Assembly: GCA_026388715.1 (NCBI GenBank)
Contig: JAPLJF010000033.1
Coordinates: 62,001 to 126,000, forward strand
Source: Deltaproteobacteria bacterium
Lineage (GTDB): Bacteria; Desulfobacterota; Desulfobulbia; Desulfobulbales; Desulfocapsaceae
Direction: 5' to 3'
Length of the DNA stretch: 64,000 nt
In this document: in pieces, positions 1-10,662 of the stretch
Position numbering within the stretch: the first letter of the stretch is position 1
How the letters are laid out: each line of letters begins with the position of its first letter
Position numbers and translations under genes: made by a program
The notes under the pieces: model-generated
What the model was told of the DNA's origin: nothing
Seen by the model: the letters and a program-made list of their open reading frames with translations, nothing else
The model's database searches: none

Positions 1-699
1 TAAATCACCGCAGAGGCCATAAAATCCGAAGGCTGCAGCCGTTGCCTTGGCCATGTTTTTCTCTTCAACTGCACAAAACGCAGCGGTAACGGCTGTCAGG
101 CCGCAACCGGTCCCTGTCACCCTGGTCATTATCGGCTGGCCATTCCGCACTCGGAATACCTGATCGCCATCCGTTACGAAATCTTCTTCTCCGGAAATGG
201 CAATGACACATTCATTGTCAATGGCCATCTGTTTGGCCACTTCCATCATCTCATCGGATAATGACAGGGTTGAATCCACCCCTTTGGTCTTGATATCAGA
301 AGCAGCGAGGGAAAGAATCTCTGAGCAGTTCCCGCGCAGGACGGTGACAGAGCAATTCTCCATGATTTTCCTGACTGCTTCGGTACGGAGTCTGGTTGCT
401 CCTGCCCCGACAGGATCAAGGATTACAGGAATGCCAAGAGTATTGGCAGTTTTGCCGGCCAAAATCATGGATTCAAGCCAATCCTCTTCAATTGTCCCTA
501 TGTTGAGGACCAAGGCACTGGCTAAAGAAGTCATCTCTTCCATTTCCGCCAGGCAATGGGCCATGACAGGAGAAGCGCCGATGGCCAGCAATATATTGGC
601 GGAACTGTTCATCACCACAAAATTGGTGATGTTATGAATAAGGGGAGCTCTCTGCCTGATCCGGGCAATAGCTTCAATGGTATAGGGTATCATTTCCAT
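1..699 (-). CDS. thiM: Hydroxyethylthiazole kinase (C-terminus runs off window edge)
   Basis: Minus-strand translation MEMIPYTIEAIARIRQRAPLIHNITNFVVMNSSANILLAIGASPVMAHC...ILDPVGAGATRLR...TRVTGTGCGLTAVTAAFCA matches ThiM motifs; open to position 1. Confidence 0.9.
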   Translation of the reverse strand, partial: MEMIPYTIEAIARIRQRAPLIHNITNFVVMNSSANILLAIGASPVMAHCLAEMEEMTSLASALVLNIGTIEEDWLESMILAGKTANTLGIPVILDPVGAGATRLRTEAVRKIMENCSVTVLRGNCSEILSLAASDIKTKGVDSTLSLSDEMMEVAKQMAIDNECVIAISGEEDFVTDGDQVFRVRNGQPIMTRVTGTGCGLTAVTAAFCAVEEKNMAKATAAAFGFYGLCGDL

Positions 700-985
700 C
701 CTGAATCCTTTTTAACATGCATGAATATGCATGGGTTTTGCCGTCGATGGCAGTTGTCCGGGATTTCCGGACAACTGCATTTTCGACAAGCTCACCTTCC
801 TTAAAGACATTACGGATATGCTCGGAAATTGTCCTTTTATCCCGCTCAAACAGCGCCGTCATCTGCGCCTGGGTGAGCCAGACCGTGTCTTCAATTAGAT
901 GCACATCAAACCGGGCCTGACCGTCATTTGACTGGTAGATGATTATTTTGTCTTGTTCGTTCTTCATGCTACGCCCCGGTATCAA
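674..985 (-). pseudogene. RhuM-family protein, N-terminal remnant only
   Basis: MKNEQDKIIIYQSNDGQARFDVHLIEDTVWLTQAQMTALFERDKRTISEHIRNVFKEGEL is the typical RhuM N-terminus; ORF stops after about 100 aa. Confidence 0.7.
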
Positions 986-1090
986 AAATTCGGAAAGAAA
1001 AAATAGTGATCACAGCAGGTCATTGGCTGCCATGCATCAATTCCGGCGACACAATGCTCAATTGCTGGCAACCAGATCAAATGATCCGAC

Positions 1091-1249
1091 TCAGTCAGCT
1101 TCAAAAAAATCTTCTTTGGCGGCACCACATTTAGGACAAACCCAGTCTTCCGGGACGTCTTCCCACGGGGTACCAGCATCTACTCCATGCTCATAATCTC
1201 CTTCTTCAGGATCGTAAATATAGCCGCAAGGGCATTCCCACTTTTGCAT
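1091..1249 (-). CDS. Rubredoxin
   Basis: [52 protein letters not shown]; two CxxC knuckles; 52 aa. Confidence 0.93.
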   Translation of the reverse strand: MQKWECPCGYIYDPEEGDYEHGVDAGTPWEDVPEDWVCPKCGAAKEDFFEAD

Positions 1250-1357
1250 GACACGCCTCCTCTTGAGAAAAGATGAATAAATTCAAAGTTGTTTTATAAT
1301 TGAGGCTCTGGCAAAAAGCTAAAAAATTCCTTTCCCGCTTGTTTGCTCACGATCGTG

Positions 1358-1445
1358 CCCCCACCCCGGCCCTCCCCCGCAAGCGGGGGAGGGAAAAATG
1401 GCCCCCACCCTTGCGCACAGCGCGGGGGAGGGTTGGGGTGGGGGC
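1358..1445. repeat. GC-rich palindromic repeat (cccccaccc...cctcccccgcaagcgggggaggg)
   Basis: Self-complementary; related element at 10532-10640. Confidence 0.7.
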
Positions 1446-1523
1446 AAGAAGCTAAATTATAAGGTTTTTTTTCGTACTGTTAAGAAGATGGCAGATCAAC
1501 AAAGAGCCACGTCAATCTCTGCA

Positions 1524-2609
1524 CTATTTCTCCAATGGCACCTTGCACAGGTAATGGAGATTGAAAAGATCATATTCCATCTCGGCAACCTCAATCTGTT
1601 CAAAGCCGGCTTCTCTGAGCAGGGCTTCCGCCTTTTCCCGCCCCCACATCATTCCCAACCCGCTACCCTGGTCGTTCAGTCCCACCGGCAGACAGTGCAT
1701 CAGGCTCACAGTATAGAGAAAGGGTCCCATGGGGTGATCCATATTGCCAGCCTGGTTTGAACCGGCTTTAATCTCAATCATTGAAAACAGCCCGCCAGGA
1801 GCCAGCATGCGCCTGATTCCCTGCAAAACTTCCAACGGATGGCTTTGATCGTGGATGGCATCAAAGGCACAGATATAATCAAAGACGCTGAAAAATTCTT
1901 TTTTGCCGTGGATTGCCGCAGCATCCAGAACCTTGTAAACCGCGTTGCCGATGCCTGTCTCCTGCGCCGCTTCCGCAGCTTTCCTGACCGCATCCCCGTG
2001 GTTGTCAATGCCGACAAAGGTACTTTTAGGGAAGGCACGGGCCATGAGATTCATAGCAACGCCAAGGCCACAACCCAGATCACAGACACGGATGCCGGCG
2101 GTGAGACGGGCAAGCAGTTGTCCATTGTCAACGGTTGGCAAAAACTTGTCGATAAGCACCTTTTGGTGTTTTGCATCGGAAAGTTCCGCCATGAATGCCT
2201 GAAAATCAGGATAGCTTGAGAAGGGAACCCCTGCCCCGGTTTTAAAGGCAGTGCTGACCGGGGCCATGGCACAGGATGTCAGGAGAGGAATTTCCTGGGT
2301 ATAAACCCCCATATTCATGCTTCCTGCCTTGCGGGTCAGAAGGCACGCATGTTCGGGTGGCAGGAAATAGGTATCTTCTGCATTTTGATCACTGAACAAT
2401 TCAATGATCTTCCCTGTCACCATTATCCCTAGCCATTCTTGGAGATACCGGGGATGGAGTCCTGAAGCAGAGGCAAGTTCCGGTACTGTTACCGGCTTGT
2501 TCAGATCTGCAAGGATATCGAAGATCTGATTTTTGTATCCTATGGCCATGGCAAGATTTAAAGCACCATGGTTGAGGATCTCAGTCATCCTTTGGGCAAA
2601 ATCACTCAT
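1524..2609 (-). CDS. Class I SAM-dependent methyltransferase with N-terminal winged-helix-like domain
   Basis: VCDLGCGLGVAMNLMARAFPKSTFVGID SAM-binding motif; N-terminal ELASASGLHPRYLQEWLG. Confidence 0.85.
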   Translation of the reverse strand: MSDFAQRMTEILNHGALNLAMAIGYKNQIFDILADLNKPVTVPELASASGLHPRYLQEWLGIMVTGKIIELFSDQNAEDTYFLPPEHACLLTRKAGSMNMGVYTQEIPLLTSCAMAPVSTAFKTGAGVPFSSYPDFQAFMAELSDAKHQKVLIDKFLPTVDNGQLLARLTAGIRVCDLGCGLGVAMNLMARAFPKSTFVGIDNHGDAVRKAAEAAQETGIGNAVYKVLDAAAIHGKKEFFSVFDYICAFDAIHDQSHPLEVLQGIRRMLAPGGLFSMIEIKAGSNQAGNMDHPMGPFLYTVSLMHCLPVGLNDQGSGLGMMWGREKAEALLREAGFEQIEVAEMEYDLFNLHYLCKVPLEK

Positions 2610-2612
2610 TTC

Positions 2613-2951
2613 CTATTTTTTTGATTTCTTTTCCTTCTTTTCCATTACTTCCTGGGACCAGGACAGGGCGGCCATGGCCTGGGGAAAGCCTATCGTTGTA
2701 ATCAGAAGCAGCAGGGTCTGAGAGATCTCTTCGGGACTGGCTCCCACCTCCAGTGCCCTGCGGGTATGGGAACATACCGATCCTTCCGAATGCATCGCGG
2801 CGGCGGCCGCTAACTGGATCAGATGAGAAGTCTTCTCGTCGAGGGGGCCGGCCGTGCGCAGAGTTGTGCCGAGACCTGCAGCGGCACTCATAACTTCCGG
2901 AAACTGTTTGCTCACTTTCTTGTAAAACGACGGTTTGTTTTTCTCAGACAT
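2613..2951 (-). CDS. Carboxymuconolactone decarboxylase family protein
   Basis: LDEKTSHLIQLAAAAAMHSEGSVCSHTRRALEVGASPEEISQTLLL, AhpD/CMD-like pattern. Confidence 0.85.
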   Translation of the reverse strand: MSEKNKPSFYKKVSKQFPEVMSAAAGLGTTLRTAGPLDEKTSHLIQLAAAAAMHSEGSVCSHTRRALEVGASPEEISQTLLLLITTIGFPQAMAALSWSQEVMEKKEKKSKK

Positions 2952-3387
2952 TGGATGTCTCCTTGTACAAGGTGTTGTAAGGTGGATAGCCTGAAGAGAT
3001 TTTCAGTCCCCCACCATACTTGAAGTGGCATTTCCTGGATTCTCATGACTTTGTTTGCTTGATATCTTCTGCAAATCTCTCATTTAAGAAACCTTTCTCC
3101 CGCCCTCGATCTGACAAATAACTATTTTCCCATGTTCGTTCTTCATGTTCAGCCGCCGCCGTCTCGCTCAATTGAGCGATAGGGCATATCTCAATCAAAA
3201 GGAGTATTCTTGTCTCGCTTGTGGTATATTAAACGCATGAAAAATAAAAGCCTGAAAGAAACCAATCCCTACCTGGAAGACCCTGTAATGCGAGAAAAAG
3301 GGCTCTGGTCTACCGTGTCCTCATCTTCAGCGATTGAAGGTGTCCGGGTCGCGAAAGAAAAAGTAACCATGAGCTCCAGGGTAACGG

Positions 3388-4089
3388 TTACCTCCTCTCG
3401 TAAGCCTGCAGAGTCCGGGAAATCACCGCATTAAAGAATTTCTCCATGGGCTGGTAGTCTCTGTCCAACCCTTTTCGTACTGCCGCAAAATACTCCTCTT
3501 TTCTTTCCCCCTCAAATTCGCTGAAATCCAAGGGTGGCAATCCTGCCTGCAGAGCCATGAGCATTGCCAGGAGCCGCGACAATCTGCCGTTTCCTTCCCG
3601 AAATGGATGAATAAGCAACAGTTCAGTATGCACAATCGCCAGGGCCTGTATCTGCTCTTCTCGATCTGCAAAATTACAGGGTGTATATCGGCTCAGCTCT
3701 GATTTCTCAAAGTCAGCCATCAGTTGAGGGATAAATTGGGGTATGGCAAAGGTGAACCCTCCCTTGCTGATGGTTACCTAACGGTATTTCCCTGCCCATC
3801 CATAAACAGTCCCGAGCCAATTTTCATGCATATTGCAGATATCTGCCGCAGTGAATCGATGGTCCTGATCATAGATCTCCGTCAACTTGTCGGTGGCACG
3901 ATAAAGTTCAGAGGTTTCAACCTCGTCGATTTCAAGCTTATCTTGTATGTGAAGGAGATTTTGAAGCACCAATCCGTTAGATCCAGCTTCATATTGATCC
4001 TCGACAAGCCCATCAGTTTTATATCGACCGGATTTTTTCATGAAATCTTTCCTGTATGTCATCGGTCTCAATACCGAGGTCGGCGGCAA
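3388..4089 (-). pseudogene. Fic/DOC family protein interrupted by one in-frame TAG (3778-3780)
   Basis: ORFs 3778-4089 and 3388-3720 are in the same frame; read-through gives GWAGKYR[*]VTISKGGFTFAIPQFIPQLMADFEKSEL...HTELLLIHPFREGNGRLSRLL with intact Fic motif HPFREGNGR. Confidence 0.85.
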
Positions 4090-4317
4090 TAAGGTTGATT
4101 GCCGACTTCTTCTTTGTCATATCAAAAATACACACAAACAATCATATCACATATTTTACCATGAAAAACATAATATGGACTGACTTGCACTGTTTTCGAT
4201 CTGGAAAATATCCAATACACCTTTGAAAAATAAAAATTCGATTGCGCTGATAACCGGTAATTTCCTTTTCTTTCTCCTGATAATTTAATTTTGTAATCCA
4301 CTGATAAACTGTGATAA

Positions 4318-4415
4318 CCTGAGCAGGAAGTTGGATGTTACAGAGGTGGTTCCTCCTGAAGGTCCCATGACGGTATGAAAGTCATGACGGTGGTGAATAA
4401 AGGAGGCGAGTCAGG
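4318..4415 (+). promoter_or_regulatory. Structured 5' leader of the formate dehydrogenase operon (riboswitch-like)
   Basis: Nested pairing CCTGA/TCAGG, CCTCCT(4352-4357)/AGGAGG(4401-4406), CATGAC(4366-4371)/GTCATG(4381-4386) upstream of fdnG. Confidence 0.45.
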
Positions 4416-4477
4416 CCGCAAAACCGGAAAGAATTCTGGAAAGTCCCATTATTATTCCGATCCATGAGGAGAAAACC

Positions 4478-7400
4478 ATGCAAGTGACGAGACGGCAGTT
4501 CTGTAAAATTTGCGCCGCCGGGCTGGGCGGTTCCAGCCTGGTTATGATGGGCTATTCGCCCGGCGAGGTCCTGGCCCAGACGAACAGCTTCAAACTGACA
4601 CGGGCCACCGAAACGCGCAGCACCTGTCCGTATTGCGCGGTGAGCTGCGGTCTTTTGATCTACAGTATGGGTGACAAGGCCAAAAACGCCAGATCAGAGA
4701 TCATCCATATCGAGGGCGACCCGGACAATCCGGTCAACCGCGGCACGCTCTGCCCGAAAGGAGCCGGCCTGCTCGATATGATCCAGAGCCCGGACCGGCT
4801 CAACTATCCGGAAGTGCGCGAACCCGGCTCCAATGCATGGAAACGTATTTCCTGGGACGAGGCATTCACCCGCATCGCCGGACACATGAAGGCCGACCGC
4901 GACACAAATTTCGTCACTGAAAACAGCGCCGGTCTGAAGGTCAACCGCTGGCCCACCTTCGGCTTCCTGGCCAGCTCCTCCTCGCTCAACGAGGTCGGCT
5001 ATATCTCGCACAAGGTGCTGCGCGGCTTAGGCGTTGTCACCATCGATACCCAGGCCCGCATCTGACACTCTCCCACGGTGGCCAGTTTGGCCCCCTCTTT
5101 TGGACGAGGCGCGATGACGAACCATTGGGTCGATATCAAGAACGCCGATCTGATTCTCATTATGGGCGGCAACGCCGCCGAAGCCCATCCCTGCGGCTTC
5201 AAGTGGGTCACCGAAGCAAAGGCGCACCGCAAGGCCAAACTGGTCGTGGTGGATCCCCGTTTCACCCGCTCGGCTGCTGTGGCCGATTATTATGCACCCC
5301 TCCGCTCAGGCACCGATATCGCCTTTCTGGGCGGGGTGATCAACTATCTCGTGACCCATGACAAGATCCTGCACGAATATGTAAAACCCTATACCAACGC
5401 GACCTATCTCGTTAATCCGAAGTTCTCGTTCGCGGACGGGATGTTTTCCGGCTATGACGCGGAGCACCGCCGATACGATACCGAAACCTGGTCGTATCAA
5501 CTGGACGCCGACGGCTATGCCAAAATTGATGAAACCATGCAGGATCCCAACTGCGTCTTTCAACTCATGAAGAAGCATTTCTCGCGCTACACCCCGGAGA
5601 TGGTGAGCCGGATCACCGGTACTCCCGAGAAACAGTTTCTGACGATCTGCGAAATGATCGCCACCACGGCGGTGCCCGACCGGACGATGACAAGTTTGTA
5701 TGCCCTGGGCTGGACCCAGCACTCGGTGGGTTCGGAGAACATCCGAAGTATGGCCATGATCCAGCTCCTGCTCGGCAATATCGGCGTGGCCGGCGGCGGC
5801 ATCAATGCCTTGCGCGGTCACTCCAATGTCCAGGGGATCACTGATATGTGCCTGTTCGGCGAAAAGCTGCCGGGCTACATGACCCTGCCCACCGAAAAGG
5901 ATCCAACCTACGGGGATTACGTTAAGAAGTGGACTCCGAAACCCCTGCGCCCCAACCAGGTGAATTACTGGAGCAATTATCCCAAGTTTTTTGTCAGCCT
6001 GATGAAGGCCTGGTATGGCAAGGCCGCGACCAAGGAAAACGATTTCGGGTTTGACTGGCTGCCCAAAATCGAAGGACCGTCCGATGCCCTGGCGATTTTT
6101 GAGCGCATGTACCAGGGGCAAATCACCGGTTTCTTCTGCCAGGGCTATAACCCCCTCGCCGCCGTGGCCAACAAGAAAAAGGTCGGTATAGCGCTTGCCA
6201 GGTTGAAATATCTGGTGGTAATCGACCCGCTCGCCACAGAAACCTCCGAGTTCTGGAAAAATCACGGCGTGCTGAACGATGTCGACCCCGCCGCGATTCA
6301 GACCGAGGTCTTTCGTCTGCCCTCGACCTTGTTTGCCGAGGAAGAAGGATCATATACCACCTCAAGCCGGGTCATCCAGTGGCATTGGAAGGCGGCTGAC
6401 GGACCTGGCGAGTCCAAGGGAGACGTAGAGATTGTCGCCGGCATCTTCATCAAGTTGCGGAAGATGTATGCCAAGGACGGCGGCGCCTACTCCGAGCCGG
6501 TCTTGCAGCTTTCCTGGCCGTACCACATTGCGGATCAGCCCTCGTCGGAAGAACTGGCGCGCGAGATCTCCGGGCGATCGCTGGTCGGCGACGGTGAGCA
6601 GTTGGCCGGGTTCGCTCAGTTGCGCGATGACGGCTCGACTACGTGCGGCAACTGGCTCTATAGCGGCATGTGGTCTCCGGCCGGAAACCTCGCCGCCCGG
6701 CGGGACAACAGCGACCCATCCGGTCTCGGCCAGACCCTCAACTGGGGTTTTGCCTGGCCTGCCAATCGCCGCATCCTCTACAACCGCGCCTCATGCGATC
6801 TTGCGGGCCGGCCCTGGGATTCTTCACGTCTGGTCATCGAATGGAACGGCAGCAAATGGGTCGGCAACGACATTCCCGACATGCGCCCCGATGCCAAACC
6901 CGAGGAGATGATCATGCCCTTTATCATGCAGCCGGAAGGCGTAGGCCGCCTGTTTGCACTAGGCCAAATGGCGGACGGCCCATTTCCGGAACACTATGAG
7001 CCGTTCGAATCGCCGCTTACCAAAAATCCGATGCACCCCGATAATCCGGAAACCAAAAGCAATCCGGCGGTGCGGATCTTTATGGGCGACCTCGACGCCT
7101 TCGGCAAGCCGGATAAATTCCCCTATGTGGGGACCACGTACCGGCTCACCGAACATTATCACTATTGGACCAAGCACTCCAAAATCAACGCCATTCTGCA
7201 ACCGGAGCAGTTCGTCGAGATCGGTGAAGAACTGGCCAGGGAGAAAGGCATCAAGTCCGGCAGCCAGGTGACGGTGAGCAGCAACCGGGGATTCATCAAG
7301 GCCGTGGCCGTGGTGACCAAGCGGATCAAGGCCCTTGATGTGGACGGCCGCAAGGTCCACACGATCGGCATCCCGATCCATTGGGGCTTCATGGGCCTGG

Positions 7401-7504
7401 CCAAGAACGGTTACCTGACCAACACCCTGACACCCTCTGTCGGTGATGCCACCACGCAGACCCCGGAGTTCAAGGCGTTTCTTGTCAACATAGAAAAGGC
7501 ATAA
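4478..7504 (+). CDS. fdnG: Formate dehydrogenase major subunit, selenocysteine-containing, Tat-exported
   Basis: Tat signal [24 protein letters not shown] Fe-S motif; in-frame TGA at 5063-5065 in [28 protein letters not shown], codon 196, matching the Sec context of FdnG-type enzymes. Confidence 0.95.
5077..5095 (+). promoter_or_regulatory. Candidate bacterial SECIS hairpin
   Basis: GGTGGCC-AGTTT-GGCCCCC stem-loop, apical loop about 19-23 nt after the TGA. Confidence 0.7.
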
Positions 7505-7515
7505 GGAGGCGGACC

Positions 7516-8385
7516 ATGGTACAGCAATCACTGAACATCGAACGCCGCTCCGCCACCACCACTCCATCCCCCGGCGTGCGGCATAGTGTGGAGGTGGCCA
7601 AGCTCATTGACATCTCCAAATGCATAGGTTGTAAGGCGTGTCAGGCGGCATGCATGGAATGGAATGATATCCGGGACGAAATCGGCACCTGCAAAGGTGT
7701 TTACGATAACCCCGCTGACCTGTCGGCCGGGTCCTGGACCGTCATGCGCTTCTCGGAGGTGGAGACGGACAACGGCAAGCTTGAGTGGCTCATCCGCAAG
7801 GACGGCTGCATGCATTGCGCTGATCCCGGCTGTCTGAAGGCGTGCCCCGCTCCCGGGGCCATTGTCCAGCATGAAAACGGCATTGTCGACTTCCAGCAGG
7901 AAAACTGCACCGGCTGCGGCTACTGCATCACCGGCTGTCCTTTCAACATCCCGCGGCTGTCACCGAAGGACCACAAGGTCTATAAGTGCACCCTCTGCTC
8001 CGACCGCATTGCAACCGGCCTGGAGCCTGCCTGCGCCAAGACCTGCCCCACCGGGGCCATCATGTTCGGCAGCAAAAAAGAGATGATCACCCAGGCCGAA
8101 GGCCGCATCGCCGACCTCAAGGAGCGTGGCTACCAGAACGCCGGATTATATGACCCGAAGGGCGTCGGCGGCACGCATGTGATGTATGTGCTACAGCATG
8201 CCGATAAGCCGGAGCTTTACAGCGGACTGGCCAAAGACCCGCAGCTCAGCCCGCTGGTCATTTTCTGGAAGGGCATTGCCAAGCCGCTGATGAGCTACGG
8301 TCTTGGGGTGGCGGTTCTGACCGGTATCATGCACTATGTAACCGTCGGGCCAAACGAAGCGGAAGAGGATGAAACCGAAAAGTAG
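7516..8385 (+). CDS. fdnH: Formate dehydrogenase iron-sulfur (beta) subunit
   Basis: Four ferredoxin-type clusters ([44 protein letters not shown]) and a C-terminal TM segment. Confidence 0.95.
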   Translation: MVQQSLNIERRSATTTPSPGVRHSVEVAKLIDISKCIGCKACQAACMEWNDIRDEIGTCKGVYDNPADLSAGSWTVMRFSEVETDNGKLEWLIRKDGCMHCADPGCLKACPAPGAIVQHENGIVDFQQENCTGCGYCITGCPFNIPRLSPKDHKVYKCTLCSDRIATGLEPACAKTCPTGAIMFGSKKEMITQAEGRIADLKERGYQNAGLYDPKGVGGTHVMYVLQHADKPELYSGLAKDPQLSPLVIFWKGIAKPLMSYGLGVAVLTGIMHYVTVGPNEAEEDETEK

Positions 8386-8448
8386 GGAGCGGCGGGGAAC
8401 GGCCTGGCCCGTTCGCGCCATACCTGCTCGACTTATCAAGGAGTCACC

Positions 8449-9081
8449 ATGAATAATAAATCTGGTTTTATACTACGCCATCCCCCCCAGGTCCGGGCAA
8501 ACCACTGGTTTGTGGCAATTGTGTTCATCCTGGCAACCCTCAGCGGGCTGGCTTTTTTCCACCCGGCGTTCTTTTTTCTGAGCAACCTCTTCGGCGGCGG
8601 CCCCTGGACGAAGATCCTGCATCCTTTTGTCGGCGTCGTCATGCTGGTGGCCTTTTCGATGCTGGCATCACGGGAATGGAAATACAACCGCGTCACCGAC
8701 GCCGACCGGCAATGGCAGAAAAAGGCGATGGATATCATGCTGAACCATCCCGTCAAGATGCCTGACATCGGCCGCTATAACATCGGCCAGAAATACCTGT
8801 TTCGGACGTTGCTGGGAATGATTGGCATATTATTCCTTACCGGGATCGTCATCTGGCAGCCTTACTTTGCGCCGATGTTTTCCATCAATCTGGTGAGGCT
8901 CGCGGTGGTGGCCCACGGAATCGCCGGGTTCATCACGATTGTCGCAATTATTGTCCACATCTACGCGGCCTACTGGACACGAGGCGCCATTCGCGGCATG
9001 ACGCGCGGGACAGTGACCGCGGCCTGGGCCAAACACCATTATCCCGGCTGGTATAAAGAAATGTCCAAGGGGAGCAAGTAA
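8449..9081 (+). CDS. fdnI: Formate dehydrogenase cytochrome b (gamma) subunit
   Basis: Multi-TM protein with conserved His residues; operon position. Confidence 0.93.
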   Translation: MNNKSGFILRHPPQVRANHWFVAIVFILATLSGLAFFHPAFFFLSNLFGGGPWTKILHPFVGVVMLVAFSMLASREWKYNRVTDADRQWQKKAMDIMLNHPVKMPDIGRYNIGQKYLFRTLLGMIGILFLTGIVIWQPYFAPMFSINLVRLAVVAHGIAGFITIVAIIVHIYAAYWTRGAIRGMTRGTVTAAWAKHHYPGWYKEMSKGSK

Positions 9082-10007
9082 TGGCAACCACCATTATTCA
9101 GCCCGGCAAGATCGAGCCGCTGGCCAGGAAAGCCCCCTGGCTGCGGCTCCCTGAACGGGAGACCTTATTCGCCAGGCGGGAGAAGCGCTGCAACGCCTTA
9201 GCCAATGGGCATCCTCTGGAGAAGTATCTCCTGTTCATGGCCAGGGTGGCCCGGGCCCAACAGGACGCCCTGAACGCCTATGGAAAGGTTGCACTGCCGG
9301 AAGCAGACCAACTACGCCTGAGCCGCCGGCAAGGCATGCCGCCGCTTGCCATGCAGAGTTGGCGGCGTGATGCCAGTTGGCATGAGGCGTTGCGGATGAT
9401 TATCGAGATGGTGCGCGATGCCGCAGAACCGGCTGCGGCTGACAGCTTGGCCCGTCTGCTGGCAGGAGGCGGGCTGGCATTTGAGTCCATGGCGGACGGC
9501 CTGCTCGCCGGTGACTATGCGGGCATGGATCTGGCGGCGGCGCCCCTCGTTGGAGCCGCGTTGCAGGTGTACTGGGTGCACATGGCCACATCCCTTGACC
9601 GTGAAGCCTTCGCAGTCAGCGCCGCACCAACCCTCTGTCCGGTCTGCGCCTCCCCGCCGCTTGCAAGCATCGTCCACAACGGTGGGATTGAAAACGGACA
9701 GCGTTATCTGCACTGTTCGCTGTGCGCCTCCGAATGGCATATGGTTCGGGTAAAATGCAGCAACTGCCAGTCGACCAAAGACATCGCCTACCACGGGATC
9801 GAAGGGGACTCGGGCGCGGTCAAGGCGGAGACCTGCGACGAATGCCAAATCTATCTCAAGATCATGTCCATGGATCGTGACCCGAATATCGAACCCACAG
9901 TCGACGATCTGGCCACCCTCCCCCTCGACATCCTGATGGATCAAGCCGGCTTCATCCGCAGCTCTTTTAGTTTCTTTTTAATCCCGGCGGAAGAAGTGCC
10001 CGCCTGA
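9081..10007 (+). CDS. fdhE: Formate dehydrogenase accessory protein FdhE
   Basis: CPVCASPP...YLHCSLCASEWHMVRVKCSNCQ...ETCDECQIYLKI zinc motifs. Confidence 0.93.
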   Translation: MATTIIQPGKIEPLARKAPWLRLPERETLFARREKRCNALANGHPLEKYLLFMARVARAQQDALNAYGKVALPEADQLRLSRRQGMPPLAMQSWRRDASWHEALRMIIEMVRDAAEPAAADSLARLLAGGGLAFESMADGLLAGDYAGMDLAAAPLVGAALQVYWVHMATSLDREAFAVSAAPTLCPVCASPPLASIVHNGGIENGQRYLHCSLCASEWHMVRVKCSNCQSTKDIAYHGIEGDSGAVKAETCDECQIYLKIMSMDRDPNIEPTVDDLATLPLDILMDQAGFIRSSFSFFLIPAEEVPA

Positions 10008-10041
10008 TCTGCACATTTTGCGCCACTCGTTTTACGGCAAC

Positions 10042-10084
10042 AAAAAAGCCCCTGTACTTGATGATTAGGCACAGGGGCTTCATT
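10042..10084. terminator. Bidirectional Rho-independent terminator
   Basis: aaaaaaGCCCCTGT-acttgatgattagGC-ACAGGGGCtt between convergent genes. Confidence 0.8.
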
Positions 10085-10117
10085 ATTTGACTGCAAGCAG
10101 CTACGAATCCTAAAATA

Positions 10118-10495
10118 TCACCAGAGAACGATGACCTTTTTACCGTCCTGCATGGCCGCGCGTATTTTTTCCATATGACGCAGGGCGGCGATTTCTCTTT
10201 CGATATCTCCCTGACGTACAGACAGTTTTTCGGCAAGTTCGGCCAGGCTCAATCCTCCTGATTTTTGAATCAGCTCAAGGATCTTCTGCTGGAGGCCGCC
10301 ATCATGTTCTGTTGTATCTCCACGCTCTTTGGCCAGACCAGCGCTACGTACAGCCCAGGGATCACATGTCCTTGCCGGGGACAATGCATCCATGTAGCAG
10401 TCATCACACAATAACTGCCCATGAAATTCTCTTCCCTCACCCTCTTCAATCTCTGCCTGGCAATTTTCTTTTTGACACAACATGGGCAACTCCAT
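10118..10495 (-). CDS. Hypothetical protein with zinc-binding N-terminus and winged-helix-like C-terminus
   Basis: CQKENC...LLCDDCYMD Cys pairs; ILELIQKSGGLSLAELAEKLSVRQGDIEREIAALRHMEKI. Confidence 0.7.
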   Translation of the reverse strand: MELPMLCQKENCQAEIEEGEGREFHGQLLCDDCYMDALSPARTCDPWAVRSAGLAKERGDTTEHDGGLQQKILELIQKSGGLSLAELAEKLSVRQGDIEREIAALRHMEKIRAAMQDGKKVIVLW

Positions 10496-10531
10496 TTACT
10501 CCGTAATTTCCGGTTAGGTTTTTGCATTTAA

Positions 10532-10640
10532 CTCCCCCTCCCTTGACAGGAGGGGGTTGGTGGGGGGGGGAAGTGCCGAGATGGTCTCATGTGGTAACTT
10601 CCCCCCACCCTAACCCTCCCCCTCCAGGGGGGAGGGAACT
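10532..10640. repeat. GC-rich palindromic repeat related to 1358-1445
   Basis: ctccccctccc...ttccccccaccctaaccctccccctccagggggg. Confidence 0.7.
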
Positions 10641-10662
10641 TTTAGAAATCCTGGGTATAATC

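Noticed and set aside
5306-6265. 319-aa minus-strand ORF
   Set aside because: Antisense to fdnG; low-plausibility composition.
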